Assembly (NCBI GenBank): GCA_900239685.1
Contig: OENT01000305.1
Coordinates: 1-64,000, forward strand
DNA length: 64,000 nucleotides
Direction of reading: 5' to 3'
From: Rotaria macrura
Taxonomy: Eukaryota > Rotifera > Eurotatoria > Philodinida > Philodinidae
Of this stretch, positions 47,501 through 60,625 are shown piece after piece. How positions within the stretch are numbered: the stretch's first letter is position 1; every line of letters begins with the position of its first letter. Both the position numbers and the translations under genes were made by a program. The notes beneath the pieces are model-generated. The model saw only the letters and a program-made list of their open reading frames with translations. It had not been told where the DNA came from and ran no database searches.

Positions 47501-50500
47501 CTTCATCAAAGTTGGGTACTGAATCGGTAGTAGCATTGTTCGCACACCAAGATAGACATTTTTCCAGCACTGAAGTATTTGCCACAAAAAATCTTCATGA
47601 AAAATGTTTGATAACGACAACATCTATATTGACTAACAGATCCTGGGAAGAACATATTTTCTATCCTTCTTATGACAATTTTTGCTTGGCCAATGTCAGA
47701 AAACTAATTTTGCTCTAAGATCTCATTCGTTGTAATAACTATAGATCATAAATTTTTAGTATATAAATGTGTCAGTCAAAATTTCCATGATTTCACTTTT
47801 GCTGTGCGTTAGATAGGCGAGCTTTAAAATAGTTTCAGAGCTTCTAGGAGACTTGTTACAGTCTATCTGTATAATGAAAATCGATTTGCTGACTAAAGAA
47901 AGCTGTTTGGTTTTGAAAAATTTCTTGTGTCAACATTCATATACAAATAATTTAGGCATTTGATCGCCTTACAGTGCGATCAACTCTTTCAACTGGAAAA
48001 AGAACTCGATACTTATCAATGACTCAAAACAAAAAAAAACATCAATACATGCAAAATTAGTTTAATATCTGATCTAGTACCAATAAAAAAAATATTTTTC
48101 TAACGGCACATTTTGAAATTCATGAAAAATTTTGAATTAAACCAAGCGTTGTTTTTGCTTCAACGGGTTATTTAGGTGCAAACATGGCAATGCCACTTTT
48201 GAGAAAGAGCTTTACAAAGAATTAAAACTTTCGTTTACTTTACTGCACAAGAAACGTAAGCCTTTAAACTAAACGCTGTTTGAAACTCTTTCTGACAAAA
48301 GAAAATTTTTAAATATATAGAAAAAGATCAACAAAACTTTGTCGGCTACATAAAATACTGCTTGGGTCGTGCATTGTTCATCGACTACATATAATGACAC
48401 TTTGACAGTGTAGAGCTAGAAATCAATAGAATTCTTCGCACTACAACGGAAAATGTATGATGAAAAATGTCATACCATTGACACGTATTTGGTCCACGAC
48501 TGAATTTGTGAACATTGTGTAGTGTTTTCATAAGGAAATAATCAAGGGTGAACGGTAAATGTTTGATAGTAATTCTCAAAAGTCAAATATCTGAAAATAA
48601 ATTTCCGTCACTAAGTACATTTATCTGTGATTTCATTCTACTAATCGTTTATCAATAATTAATGATCATAGGAATCGTACAAATTATTTCGTTACTACAA
48701 CATGAATATCATCGTAGAAAAAATATTCGACTACCGATGTTCATCTATAAGTTTTTTCTTCATGTCGATAACGAAAAACAATAATAGATCAAGAGTTAAA
48801 TCTAGAATTTTGAAGCAACACTGAGAAATGAAATAGCTTTATTTTACACAACATAGAAGAACAACTGTGGTATGTGAATGTGCTGTTCAATAAGATTCCA
48901 CCGCATCTTTCCCACTCGCATGTTCTCTATTACTTATGATCAAATGAACAGCATGATGTGTATTAATGTTTCATTCCATAATTCAATCGTCGTATTCTAC
49001 TAATTCTTTTTTTCCCTGGCAAGATGGTACTTATAAATGAACGGTATTCTAGTGAGATAGGATGATAATTAAATTATTGTCATATACATAGATTTAAGAA
49101 TACATTGTAATCGAGTTCGTAGAATTGATTTTCATGTCTGATACTTAAATATTTCGTGAAAAATGTTTAAAATGAATTTTTATTTCTTAAAAAATACTCC
49201 TGTAAATCGTTTAATATTGCATTCGTTTTCTTTATTTAAATTCAAGAAAAATTGATTTGAAAAGCCCAATTAAATGCTGCGTCTTTATATAGCAATTTTT
49301 ATTAAATAAAATCTCGTAACGAGATTCTCGTTCCAGTTCAACATTATCTTTTTCTATTCTACAATTTTCTTTTTCTTTTATATCCCAATTCTTTGTTTCA
49401 ATCTCTTCATAATCTGATAATATGTACGTTAACGAATTTTAATAGCCGACTAAAATGGATCGTAGTACACAATGCAATATATAATTATATTTTTCTAATA
49501 CATACTGAAAGTTTACTTATTTTTGAGCATGGCAGATCAGTAATTTTTTCTAGCTGTATATAATTGTTTGGTTCATTCGTATCACTACTAAAAATTGTGT
49601 TAGGAAGAGTATAACTACAATAAAAAAACAGACAAAATATCAATTTTTTTCCAATGATCGAGAACTCATTCACATTAGTCGAGACATTGATTTCTCTGAC
49701 CTATACTTTTAAGCATGATTCCATATATTTTTCACTAAGAATGACTTTTAATTTCAGAGACCGAAAAACAATCAGTATTACATCTGCATGGGCAGTAACT
49801 GACAGTACTAATAATTTGATAAGACTTAAAGTGATCATCAATTTTTACATTGTTGCATACGATTTTATAATGATGTGACAAAATTCATCAGATACATGAG
49901 CAAAAATCAAATGTTTGAACTATGTTCCTTGACATTGGATTTTGATTCGACGTTTCTAATGCGAAATTCAGTTCGTTTCGAACGTGAGTACTCTAATTAG
50001 TGCTCTACATAAAAGCAACCATAAATATTTTCGAAAGTTCTATCTGGGCAATTCGCTTGTTCAAAGACCATCTCATAGGAAGCATTTACGAAACATTCTC
50101 TACAATGTGAATAGTTGGATCGAAGTAATTAATTAGAAATCTCCCTATAAAAACATGAACACCTAAAAGTCTTACTGAGTACCACGTATCTCAACAATCT
50201 TAAGGAAAAATAGAGCTGTCAGCTATTCATAGGATTGCACGATGATTAGTCGAGTGTCTTTGTGGAATTTCAACATGTACTCTATAGAGGATGGTCTAAG
50301 ATGATCGAGATTAAACACTACCAATAATGCTCTTGATATAAAATATCTCGGATTTCAATCCAAGCACAATTCCATTGAACTTGAGCTAGTTTCTCTATTG
50401 ATTTGTTGACAAAACAAATTTTGACATTGCTTATCTGTTAGAAAATTCCAAAAATGTGTATAGAAATGTTTTCATCATTGTTTACCTCATGATGTCCTTT

Positions 50501-50683
50501 ATCATCGATAAGAACGAGAAAAAAATCAACGTTATCTTTTTGAAATGGAGTTCGATGCGTTTCGGATGAAACGAGTTGATGTTCATATGATTTGCGATGG
50601 TCAAAATCCATCTTCAAGTAAAGTAAAATCAAACAGAGAAATAAAAAGAATGGCTCATGCTCACATAAATATAAACTAAATTG
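41590..50683. other. Nine-kilobase gene-free interval
   Basis: Uniformly AT-rich sequence with many polyT/polyA runs (for example 43859-43930). Short ORFs on both strands begin and end without motifs, and no consistent exon chain emerges. There are no transposon termini of the three families found elsewhere, no tRNA-like A and B boxes, and no tandem array. A nucleotide search against a second haplotype would be needed to see whether it holds decayed genes. Confidence 0.35.
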
Positions 50684-51828
50684 TCATCGTTCGAATGAGA
50701 TATACTTGCTGTTTTGATTGAAATCGTAAATATATTCGTCTCTATATGAACAAATAAATTCAATATTCGTGTCATATATATAACCTATTGGTAAACCCTT
50801 TCGACGATCAATAACTGGAATGGATATTTGTCGCTCTAAATGTGGTCCAAACCACTGATTAACAAGAAAACTTATCGACAGATCATTATTAAAATACTTG
50901 AATCACATCAGTATACATACAAATAGTTTGTATTAGTTAGATTATTGATAACTTCAATGCTTTCACAATAATAGGGTAATTTATCAAGACTATCGCAATG
51001 AATTTGTAAATGAAATAACTTAGAAAAAATGAAACCATTTCATAGTTAATCTATTTAAAACTCTTTCATACTTGACCGATATCAATTGTTTCAAATGATG
51101 AAATATAGAACGTATCGTTCGAACCTGATTGAAATAATTTCTTCATTGAATATCGAATGCAACTAGATGTTAAGTTGAGATCGAATGGAATCGTTGAAGC
51201 ACCTTCGCCAATCAATGCTAGACGAATATTTGTCTGAGAACAGCTACTAATAGTACCCGTGCGTACATTGATTGTGTAGATCGGAGCTTACAACGAAATG
51301 TATCAGTAAACAGATTTCATGTCGAATCGAAAATTACCAAACTCTATAGGACCTTCTTTGATAAATATATCTAGTTTTTGATTATGATGTGAATCAAGCC
51401 ATCGATTTATTGGAAAGCTTTGCAAGTCAAATGTAGATTAATCAGAATATTCATTTGAATTTATTTACTTGAAAATCAATTTTTCTCCATTGTCCATATC
51501 TCGTTCAAGTTCAATCCAATTTAATTTCCATCTTATATTATTTGCATCAAGCTTTACATGTGCAACTAATAGCTATTCATGTGAAAACTAACAAAAACGT
51601 GTTTTTAGAAAACATTTCGCATCTATTCACATTTCCAACATCAAGCAGTTCAAAGTCATTTTCGTACACATTTTCATTAAGATTATTCAATGATATAGAT
51701 AACGTTTGAGTTAGACCTTGTTCACCTTTAAAATAAATTAATATCGAATCTGTGTTCGATCTATTGTTTCCATGATCAAACGTTTCAAGTGCTGTTTTCA
51801 GTCGAAAATGATACAATGGAAGAATCAT
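50684..51828 (-). CDS. Two-PLAT-domain protein, six exons (LOXHD1-like repeat fold)
   Basis: Exons 51828-51631, 51572-51469, 51417-51338, 51286-51072, 51018-50921 and 50870-50684 are separated by GT-AG introns of only 50-58 bp, and all phases close to give 293 aa. Two copies of the PLAT/LH2 beta-sandwich are visible: the first from YHFRLKTALETF through IRWKLNWIELE to FPINRWLDSHHNQKL, the second from YTINVRTGTISSCSQTNIRLALIGEGA through LFHLQIHCDSLDKLPYYCESIEVI to FLVNQWFGPH. PLAT domains mediate membrane or protein contacts in lipoxygenases, lipases, polycystins and LOXHD1. The N-terminus is provisional: the first ATG in frame is at 51828, but an upstream exon may exist. No catalytic domain is seen, so it may be a short adaptor or the 3' part of a longer gene. 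Confidence 0.72.
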
Positions 51829-54800
51829 CGTTGTATTCACACGGTACAAAGACAATGTACAATTGAACAATAACCGAAAAAAATTGAAACAAATGACTTT
51901 TGCGCTTTTTCATCAAGAATCTACTAGAAAGTGTTGCAAAACAATAATCTTTTTCTATTACTTTCATTGGAACTTCGAACGTAACGATTGACATCATCTG
52001 TTCTAGAACATGGATTATTTGTGATTTTATGTAAACTGTTCTTCACAATTGATTGTCTTTGCAGAACATAGCAGATTCATCCAATTTGGGATCTTTTAAG
52101 CAGACTATTACTTTTTCGTAGATCTCTCAATGAGATCAATATTTAACAACAACTTTAAACACTTTTCTGAGATAAGTAGGATTCGGTCTTTATCTTCCGT
52201 ACTTTCACTTCTGATGGTGATGTCAAAAGTCGATGAATTAAGAAAATGATATCTATGCATTGTTGTTTTTTCAACATGATTATTCTAACATGTGAAAAAG
52301 TATAAATGTTTTCCTGAACAATAGATTGCATCTCGGCAAACACGCAAGTCCTAGGCTGGTTTAAGTATTGAAACTTCGAATTATGAAAGTATGATATTGT
52401 TTGAAAGCATGCCACTTGTTTCAGGATAATTCAACGTTGCTCACTGCAGCAAGCATGACCAACAGAGACACAGAAACTTTTAGGATTTATCACGAGTTAT
52501 AATCAATAACTGCAGTTGTTTTTCTTAAGTGAAGATATTATGTCTCTGAAAATACGAAACAAAATTTTAAACTATAAATTTTCTCTAAATCAATAGATGA
52601 CATTTTGAACAAGTAACATTGTCGAATGGTCTTACTTCCACTTATATTGTCATCATCGTGATGGAAAGTGATAAATGAAAAATATTTCATTCAAGAGTGA
52701 TTCCTTGACTATTTTTCAATCAAAAAAACAACGATAAAAATGAATATTCATGGTCAAAAGTCACATTTCATTATACATCCTTAAAGATTTAGATTTCTGC
52801 TGACAACTAAAAGAGAAATTCGAAAAGCGTCAAAAAACTCCAAAATGTTGTGAAAGTCAACCGTTGCTTTCTTTTGTAGAAAGATTCATGAAAACCTGTT
52901 GTCACGTTTTTGATTCTTGCCATTACGCAGATACCACTCAAGTGCTTTCGTAGGCAGATACGTAGTTCTATTGGGAGCGCGCTAAAAGTCATGAAATCAA
53001 TAAATTTGGAATACTTTCAAGCAAGGGGAGTTTATATTAATAGTATTAATTAAAAACTTATTTGATAATAGGCGTCAAAAGCAATCAAACTTCCCAAAGT
53101 GTAAATTCCCTTATCTCATATAAATTTTTCTTTAACAACCGTAATCTACCTCTCAACGGTCACATTGACCACAAAGAAATTTTGGTAAAGACGGAAATTT
53201 CTATATGTTTGTATTCTGAACATGTCTATCTACTCAATAAAAAGAATAATATCCTAGCCTGAAAAAAGAGAAATTTTGGAAACTGCTGAAAATTATCGGT
53301 AGCTTCACTGATTGACTAGTAATGCCTGATATTCCTGGTGGTTTTTACGGTACGTTTTGTGTCTCCTTTATAGGTTGGGAGAAATTTTCTCACTATTGTG
53401 ATGATACCATTTCCAATGTAATTTCGCGATTTCATGAATTGTCGAGTGCAAGCAAAGTGCTTGAGATTTTTTCGCTTCGTTGGAAATTTACGTTTTAAGG
53501 GAAATTATTTTTCGAAAGTTCAAATATGCGTCATACACGTAGAATCATGCATGTACGCAACATTCTCTATTATTTTAACGTCGTCTTGTCGATATAAATA
53601 GACATTATAAACAAGTTTACGCAATATGAAAAATGTATTTACAGTGCAAAATTTGCCCTGAATGTTTCTTTTGTCATTCATTTATTTTGTGAAGAGACTA
53701 TTTGAAAATCACATACTTGATTTTTAAAATACAATCAAAAATATGTAGAATTTCTTATACATTTAGTTATTGAACGGCGCTTAATCATAGGTTTATATTC
53801 TCATACATTCGATAGGTGTCAAAAAGAAAAAAAGAGACACTATGCATCGTTTCAATTATTACACAGACGAGTTTTGTTTTGTTTCTTGCAATTGATTTAA
53901 TTGAAAGAAGTTCACAATTTCTATACAAATTATCATTTATAAGTCTAACTATAAACATATCTTGATAGTCGATTTAATATCAAAATTTTGAACTCGCATT
54001 AGTTTTTGTTTCATGACAACTACATGGTAGAAAATATCGGAAGTGACAGCATCTTTAACAAACTCTAGTTTTTTTCACAAAGGATGATGAATCTCAAAAG
54101 AGACGATTTATATTATGCAAAACTATATTTTGGATTGACATGTTTCTTTTCTTTAGTACTAGTGCTCTGCATTAGTTTATTTCAATACTTGTTGTGGGTT
54201 TAATTTCGGGATAGAAATGAACAATCATCTTATTATAAATGTCTACTCTGTCTACGATGTGTTTCAATTTGTTCATAGAAAGAAAATACTCATGATTTCT
54301 AAAAGCTACAACTTCACCACAAAACGGCTGTACAAATTATAAAGCAATGCTGTACACATTCGTCAGCGTTTCAGTATAAAAACTTCATCTTAACACCAAT
54401 CGAAATAACTAATAAAAACTATTTCCAGATGTATGTTGACTATTTCGATACCGAAGAACTTTTGACATGTTCTAAAACATCTATGTGTTCTTGATGTCTT
54501 GTGTTCTATGTATGTTAGAATTTTATTCCACGGTGGTATTTTTAAATTTTGATATTTTGCGCTTACGAGCGGAAAACCTGATCAGAAACACAATTTTCTC
54601 TTTGACATGATCGAGACTATTTGTGATTAGGAGTTTCATACGTTCACAACTACTTAGTTACCAGTCATTGTTTTTTGGATGATGAATAGCCACAAGAAGC
54701 AGATGACCTTTGATGATGTGCTATGCTATCGTGTAATGGTAAATTCATCTGTTTGACTTGTCAGTCAGAAAATGTCTGTTTCAGGAAAACGAGATACTTT

Positions 54801-55863
54801 CTGCAAGCTTTGATAACTATCTTTGGAGGGCTAACTAATTCTAATATTTTTCCTTGACGAAAACCACAAGACTATGAAATTTGACAATCTATCAAAAGAT
54901 TCAAATCGCTTTTAATCGAACGATTTCAATCACATTGTATGGATAAAAGTCACCGTGATCTTTGCAATTAAAAGATGAAACAAAATAAATCATATCAATT
55001 ACTTAATTCATATTTCTACATTTCTTCGAACTCAGATGGGATGGACTTTAAAAATATTCTGGTCAATTCTTTAGAAAAATCTGATTGACAAGTTTATTCC
55101 AGAAATCCGAACATGAATATTGACCGAGGGTAAATGCGCAAGACTTCATCTAAATCAAAATGTTTTTGAAGTACGAACGAAGTTCGCACTCAAGCGGTTT
55201 CCCTTTCCCACATTGTACTAGACACGTTTTCATGCCGTTTACTATGTTCAGGTTCTTGAATCCAACAAAATAGAAAATCTTTGTAGAGAATTGAATGGTG
55301 AATGTTTTAGTAGAAAAATCAAACTACTTGAGTTCAAGGAATAGTCATTTTACTAAGCAGTAAGCGATAAATTTTGAAGTTTATTATGAAAGAATTAATC
55401 AAATTCTTAAGCTAAGTATTGATGACTGCTATTCCACTGATATGCCCATCATAAAAACATTTTCAATTATTATATTCCGTAGAGTCAAACGTAGTTGTGA
55501 TACTTCTTATGCTAATCTCAATAAATGTATGTCACATAGAATGGACTAGAGATAACTTAAACCATTTCAATGCTATTAGATACTTAGCCTTCCTATTTCA
55601 TCAAATTCGATTATAAAAACATGTGAATAGCCACATGAAAAAACCTATAACGAGATTCCTGAATTATCTCCAACACCAATAATTGTTGATAATAGTCGTC
55701 AAACATTTTTTTTTATCTACTTCGTCCCTCTTAATAGTTGTACTATTGATTACGTAATCGATGTGCGCATATACACAAGTGTTGACCTTGTGTGTGAAAT
55801 TTTGCTTTGTCACTATTACCTATATAACGGAATAGAATCTCTTCATTTTCAAACTAAAATACA
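51829..55863. other. Intergenic, 4 kb, nothing recognised
   Basis: Minus-strand ORFs at 51785-51997 and 52155-52415 could include upstream exons of the PLAT gene, but I find no PLAT strands in them. The rest is AT-rich and featureless. Confidence 0.35.
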
Positions 55864-57017
55864 ATGCGTAAATCTGATGTATATCTCATAACCGGAGGTG
55901 AATATTGAATATGAAACAAAAGAGAAAAATAAGGAGAACAGAATTAATTCTCTCTGTGTTTGATGCTATTTTCTTTTCTAGGCGCTGGATTTGTTGGTAG
56001 CCACCTTATTGATCGTTTACTTCAATTGGATCTTGGTCTTGTTATTTTATTAGATAATTTCAATGATTATTATTCACCTATAATCAAACAACGAAATGTT
56101 GGATTACTTGAAGCTCGCTATCCAACTCGTGTACTTGATGGAAGTTTTATTATCATTCGAGGAAGCATTAATGATGAAGAACTGTTAAGGATGATTTTCA
56201 ATAAATATCAAATAACACGTATTGCTCATCTAGCTGTTAGTACTATTTGTTTACTTTTAATATCGTACTTGATTGATCAGTATACTTCTGATATACATAA
56301 TAGGCATTGGCAGGTGTTCGATCATCCAGCTGTCAAACTGGAAAATATATGGAGGTCAATTATTCGGGCACACAGCATTTACTTGATCTAGCTGCCTCGT
56401 ATAAAATTAAACAATTCGTTTTTGCATCAACATCGAGTGTTTACGGACAAACAGATCAACTACCATTCGTTGAAACAGATGCATGCGCCACACCATTATC
56501 ACCTTATGCAGCAACAAAACGTGCTGCCGAAATCTTAGCACATGTTTATCATAATATGCATGGACTTAATATCATTATTTTACGATTATTCAATGTCTAC
56601 GGACCACGTGGTCGACCTGACATGATGCCATTTAAATTAATGCGACCATGTATTGATCCAACATGTGTTATCGATGTATTTGATGATGGTGAAATAAAAC
56701 GCGACTGGACTTATATTGATGATGTTATTGATGCATTCATAAATGCACTTGAACAACAGAATGGTTATGAAATAATCAATATCGGAGGTGGAAATCCAAT
56801 AAAATTATCAACATTTATTGAACATATCGAACTTTTATCGGGTAAACATGTATCAAAACGATCAATGAAATCACATAACACAGAACCTTCAATAACGTAT
56901 TGTGATAACTCAAAAGCACGAATATTATTAAAATTTTCACCTAAAACAAATATATACGAAGGATTAGAAAAGACATGGCATTGGTTCCGACAAGAATATG
57001 ATGTCCATAATGATTAA
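55864..57017 (+). CDS. UDP-glucuronate 4-epimerase-like NAD-dependent epimerase
   Basis: Three exons, 55864-55897, 55982-56235 and 56304-57017, with introns of 84 and 68 bp; 333 aa, the usual length of the family. Exon 1 ends inside the Rossmann NAD-binding motif (YLITG-GAGFVGSHL), which is completed only by splicing. DNFNDYYSPIIKQRNV is the specific loop shared by UDP-glucuronate 4-epimerases. HLAALAGVRSS spans intron 2. Then come the catalytic serine region STSSVYG, the YAATK (YxxxK) catalytic pair, LRLFNVYGPRGRPDM and RDWTYIDDV. It would interconvert UDP-glucuronate and UDP-galacturonate in the cytosol or Golgi. The family is bacterial and plant; animals generally lack it, so acquisition followed by intron gain is the likely history. 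All catalytic residues are present. Confidence 0.88.
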
Positions 57018-60000
57018 TGTGTAATGTTACTATTGTTAGAAGAATATCTCATTCATCGTTCAATTCGAATCTATAAGAAAGTACTTCTATTGTTTACATG
57101 TGTTTTAACTTTATTAAATATAAGACATTGAACACGCGAAGCAGAAACTTGTAATGGGGCAGCGAATAAATATAATTGAATATGACGAAAATATTTTTAA
57201 TCGTGTTTATTTTAATAGAATCTGTAAAACAAACATTAGGTTTTTGTTGTCAGATGATTCATTATCATCGGGTATATCACGTGTCCTCTATTTTGTTTCT
57301 TTCTATGTTTTCACGTAGATTCTGTCCTTTACAAAAAATTATAATCTTCATTCTTATGAAATTTTCTTCACAATGAAATATATTCATATAAAATAAAAAC
57401 ATGTTATCCTCGACATACTAACGATCTTTCTACATCTTAGCTAAGTACCTACTATGTCTAATACTGTTCTTTTGCTTTGAAATGGAACTATTCCTTTTAA
57501 TTGCAGATTATTTTCAATTACTAGAGTAGAACTACATGAATAAAACAAGGATGATTAGTATTTTTTTTACGAATTTCTTCCAAATCTCACCAGCGTGCAT
57601 TGATACTCGTAACTCTGGTTTGTTAGTGTATTGACAGTTCCCTGTTGATCGAAGACTGACTTTTCGACAAGCCCTAGTAGAGTGACAATGAAAATATTAT
57701 TTCTCATGCAAATGTGAAACTATCGTTGGTTTTTGCATGATTTGATTCATAGAAACAATAGTTATAGATTAGAATTTAAAGTGAGTTCTTTCCATGGAAA
57801 ATAGGTTATTATATTCAAAGTTAGATATTTGAACATGTTGTCCATGAATTTAGAATTCAGTTGAATTTGAACAAGTTACTCGTTATTATTCACCAAGAAA
57901 AACTGCAAAATACTTGAATTAAAAACGAATTGTTCGTTTTCCATATGATTCAATCGTACATTCAATTTTATTTGAAAGAAAGAAATATACTTCGCCTGTT
58001 ATTCTATGTATAAATAATTACAAGTTCATTGAATTGTTTATTATCTTGATTGAAATCAATGTTCTTCATAGGAATCTAAAGTAGGATGCACGGGTACACT
58101 TTGTTTTTCAGGACGCAATGTACCAGTACGCACTGTTTTATAGACCAAGATGTACAAAGTGTACGAGATGCGTAAAACTGGCGTTTTTTCATGAAATACA
58201 ACTTTAATTTCATATTCCATTTTAAGAAGTGCATGAAAATATATAATATACAAAACTAAAATGCGTTTAAATCGCAAAAGAAAAAGAGATCTGAATAAAT
58301 GAAACATATCAAATGGCACATTCCTCAAACGCTCTGATTCATCCACAGCTTGGCCATACCCAATAAATAAATTTCGTCCAAGCATAAAGGTTCGAACACT
58401 GTTGAAACAAAGTGTAAAATGAAATTTCAGTGTGTATAGCCTACACACTGTTTTTTTCTGCAGCGTATAAAGCAATCTGTAAATTCTGTTTCATTAGGTT
58501 ACCATACATTTTGTTTTGCTGGATACATTCTTTCATTAGGAACACTGATGGAAATGATTACTTCGAATTTTTCTTGTACATTTTCTGACATGAAGAAACA
58601 CTCAACTATAGTTGAAAATCTAATCGTTGCAAGGAATATACTGTAGGTACTTGTTTTGGCACGATCAAGTGCGTTCGGTGTGTCTTTTTTTTCTTGACTT
58701 TCGTAGCATGAACTTATTAATTACTACTGATTTATATCAGTAGATGATTTGCAAGGCACAATATTCAAAGCAAAAATACCTGGTTTACATGTGTACCATG
58801 CAACGAACTTATGATAATAAAACGTCTTCAATGGTTGTAAGCATTAGTACACTGAGGATTTTCAGATTTCTTGCTACATTACTAGAAATCGAAGATGAAT
58901 AATGCATCATCAGTTTTTACATAGTTTTGTTCACATTTTTTTGATAAAGCAACAAGAGAAGAAAGCTCGGAAAAGAAATATTAGAAGTTTTCATTTTCGA
59001 TATTTAACATGAATGTACTATTGATAGAGTTCTTGTGAAAATCAGTTTGCTTACACTATTCATAGAACTGCATTCCAAATACAGTTTATTTATTGATGCG
59101 TGTGATGCAAACTGAATTGAATTTTCTTGTCAATTTTAACAGATATATTGTGTAGTTAAATATAGCGTTGCTAAATAAGAACTATCATATAGAAGAATCT
59201 TTGATGCGATGAAATGGTTTTTAGTGATAATAGACTGACGTTAAGGTGATCGAAGTCAAATTAAAACTATGGGACGATGCTTATGACAAATGCTTCATCT
59301 CTTTCGTTTGAATATCGAGTTCTTATGTTTTTCTGAGATAATTCTTTGTTGTGAACTGGGATCTATCCACTAAGTGTAAACAGTTCAGAATCGAAACATT
59401 TCACTGAATACTTAAAAAATTCGAAATCATATCAATGTAGTAAAATCAAACTAAACATGCCAATGTATGTTCACCTCAAATGCCACTGATTTCAAAGATG
59501 AATTTAGCAATGATTTCATTTCCACGATCGAGCTGAGACTGTATTAATGTATTTTCTTATTCAAAATAGACTCATTTTCATATTGTTTCGTGACTGTATC
59601 AAACCATGGTGTGGTTTTTTTCAGATACTTTTAACGCATTGGATTTCACTAAAGCACAAAACATCAAAATAAACGAAATAGAATGATCTCAGTGTCTCAT
59701 AGAAGACGTCATGTGATAGGATCATGTTTGTTCTCCACTCATGTTGTTCGGATGAATTCATCTTTACTAGTTGGAGATAAATCCGTCACTTTATTTTGAA
59801 CAACGAATTTTTATTTCTTATAAAATGTTTTTGCAAAAATCATTCAAGTCAAGCATAAATCTGTTCATCATAAGAAATCTACATCGACTTAGTATTTTTC
59901 GTTGTTTCGTTGAAATCAAACTTTTCATCGCTACTTGAGCGTCTATAACATCCTATAGCTTGATTAGAAAAAATACTTACTCCAAAAAATATATTAAATT

Positions 60001-60625
60001 TAAAACTTATCTTGTTTGATTTCAAAGTATGTCAAAATCGTATGAGCTATTGAAAAAACAAAACTTCTTGCAAAACTTACGGTTCGTCTCATAATAACTC
60101 ATTTGTCAAATTCGATCCTTCTATCATAAGATCGATTATAGTTTTTTTAATTAGTTGTTTTTTAAGATTGACCATATGAAGAAGTACATTTTACTAGAAT
60201 TCGAAGATTCTTGTATATGATATGAAGATGAATATTTTTCATTAGTCACATGATTTTATTTATATAATTTTCTTTTCAAATTAAATTTCAACAGAGACCA
60301 TGAGCATAAATCTTTTACTGTTTGTCAAACATAATCGTTTGGATTTATTCTCATGTCTACGGATACATACAAATAAAATCGTGAATTAAGCAGTACTGAA
60401 AGACGCCGAGAAAATTTAATGGAAAAAAACTATTATTATAATAATAATATATTAATTTGTATAAAAAAGAAGGAAAAGAAAACGACTAGATTATATTGTT
60501 AATCCTATTCAGAAGTCGATGTGTCGTTTGTACAGATAGAGTCAAGATTAAATGGATATTGCCGGAGAAAAAAATATATATAGAGTCGCGTTTGATCTGA
60601 CGACGAAGTTTTCTATCATCGTAAT
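57018..60625. other. Intergenic, 3.6 kb
   Basis: AT-rich, including a TATTATTATAATAATAATAT tract near 60430-60450. One 139-codon minus ORF is listed separately (58056-58475). Nothing else is recognised; the 3' UTR of the kinesin gene lies at its right end. Confidence 0.35.
58056..58475 (-). CDS. Hypothetical 139-aa ORF, unsure
   Basis: The longest ORF in this interval. It contains an aromatic/leucine-rich helix-like centre (MFHLFRSLFLLRFKRILVLYIIYFHALL) and a polar C-terminus (RPEKQSVPVHPTLDSYEEH). Codon choice is not obviously random, but no family is recognised and no splice partner was found. It could be the last exon of an unrecognised gene or a chance ORF. Confidence 0.25.
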   Translation of the reverse strand: MLYTLQKKTVCRLYTLKFHFTLCFNSVRTFMLGRNLFIGYGQAVDESERLRNVPFDMFHLFRSLFLLRFKRILVLYIIYFHALLKMEYEIKVVFHEKTPVLRISYTLYILVYKTVRTGTLRPEKQSVPVHPTLDSYEEH

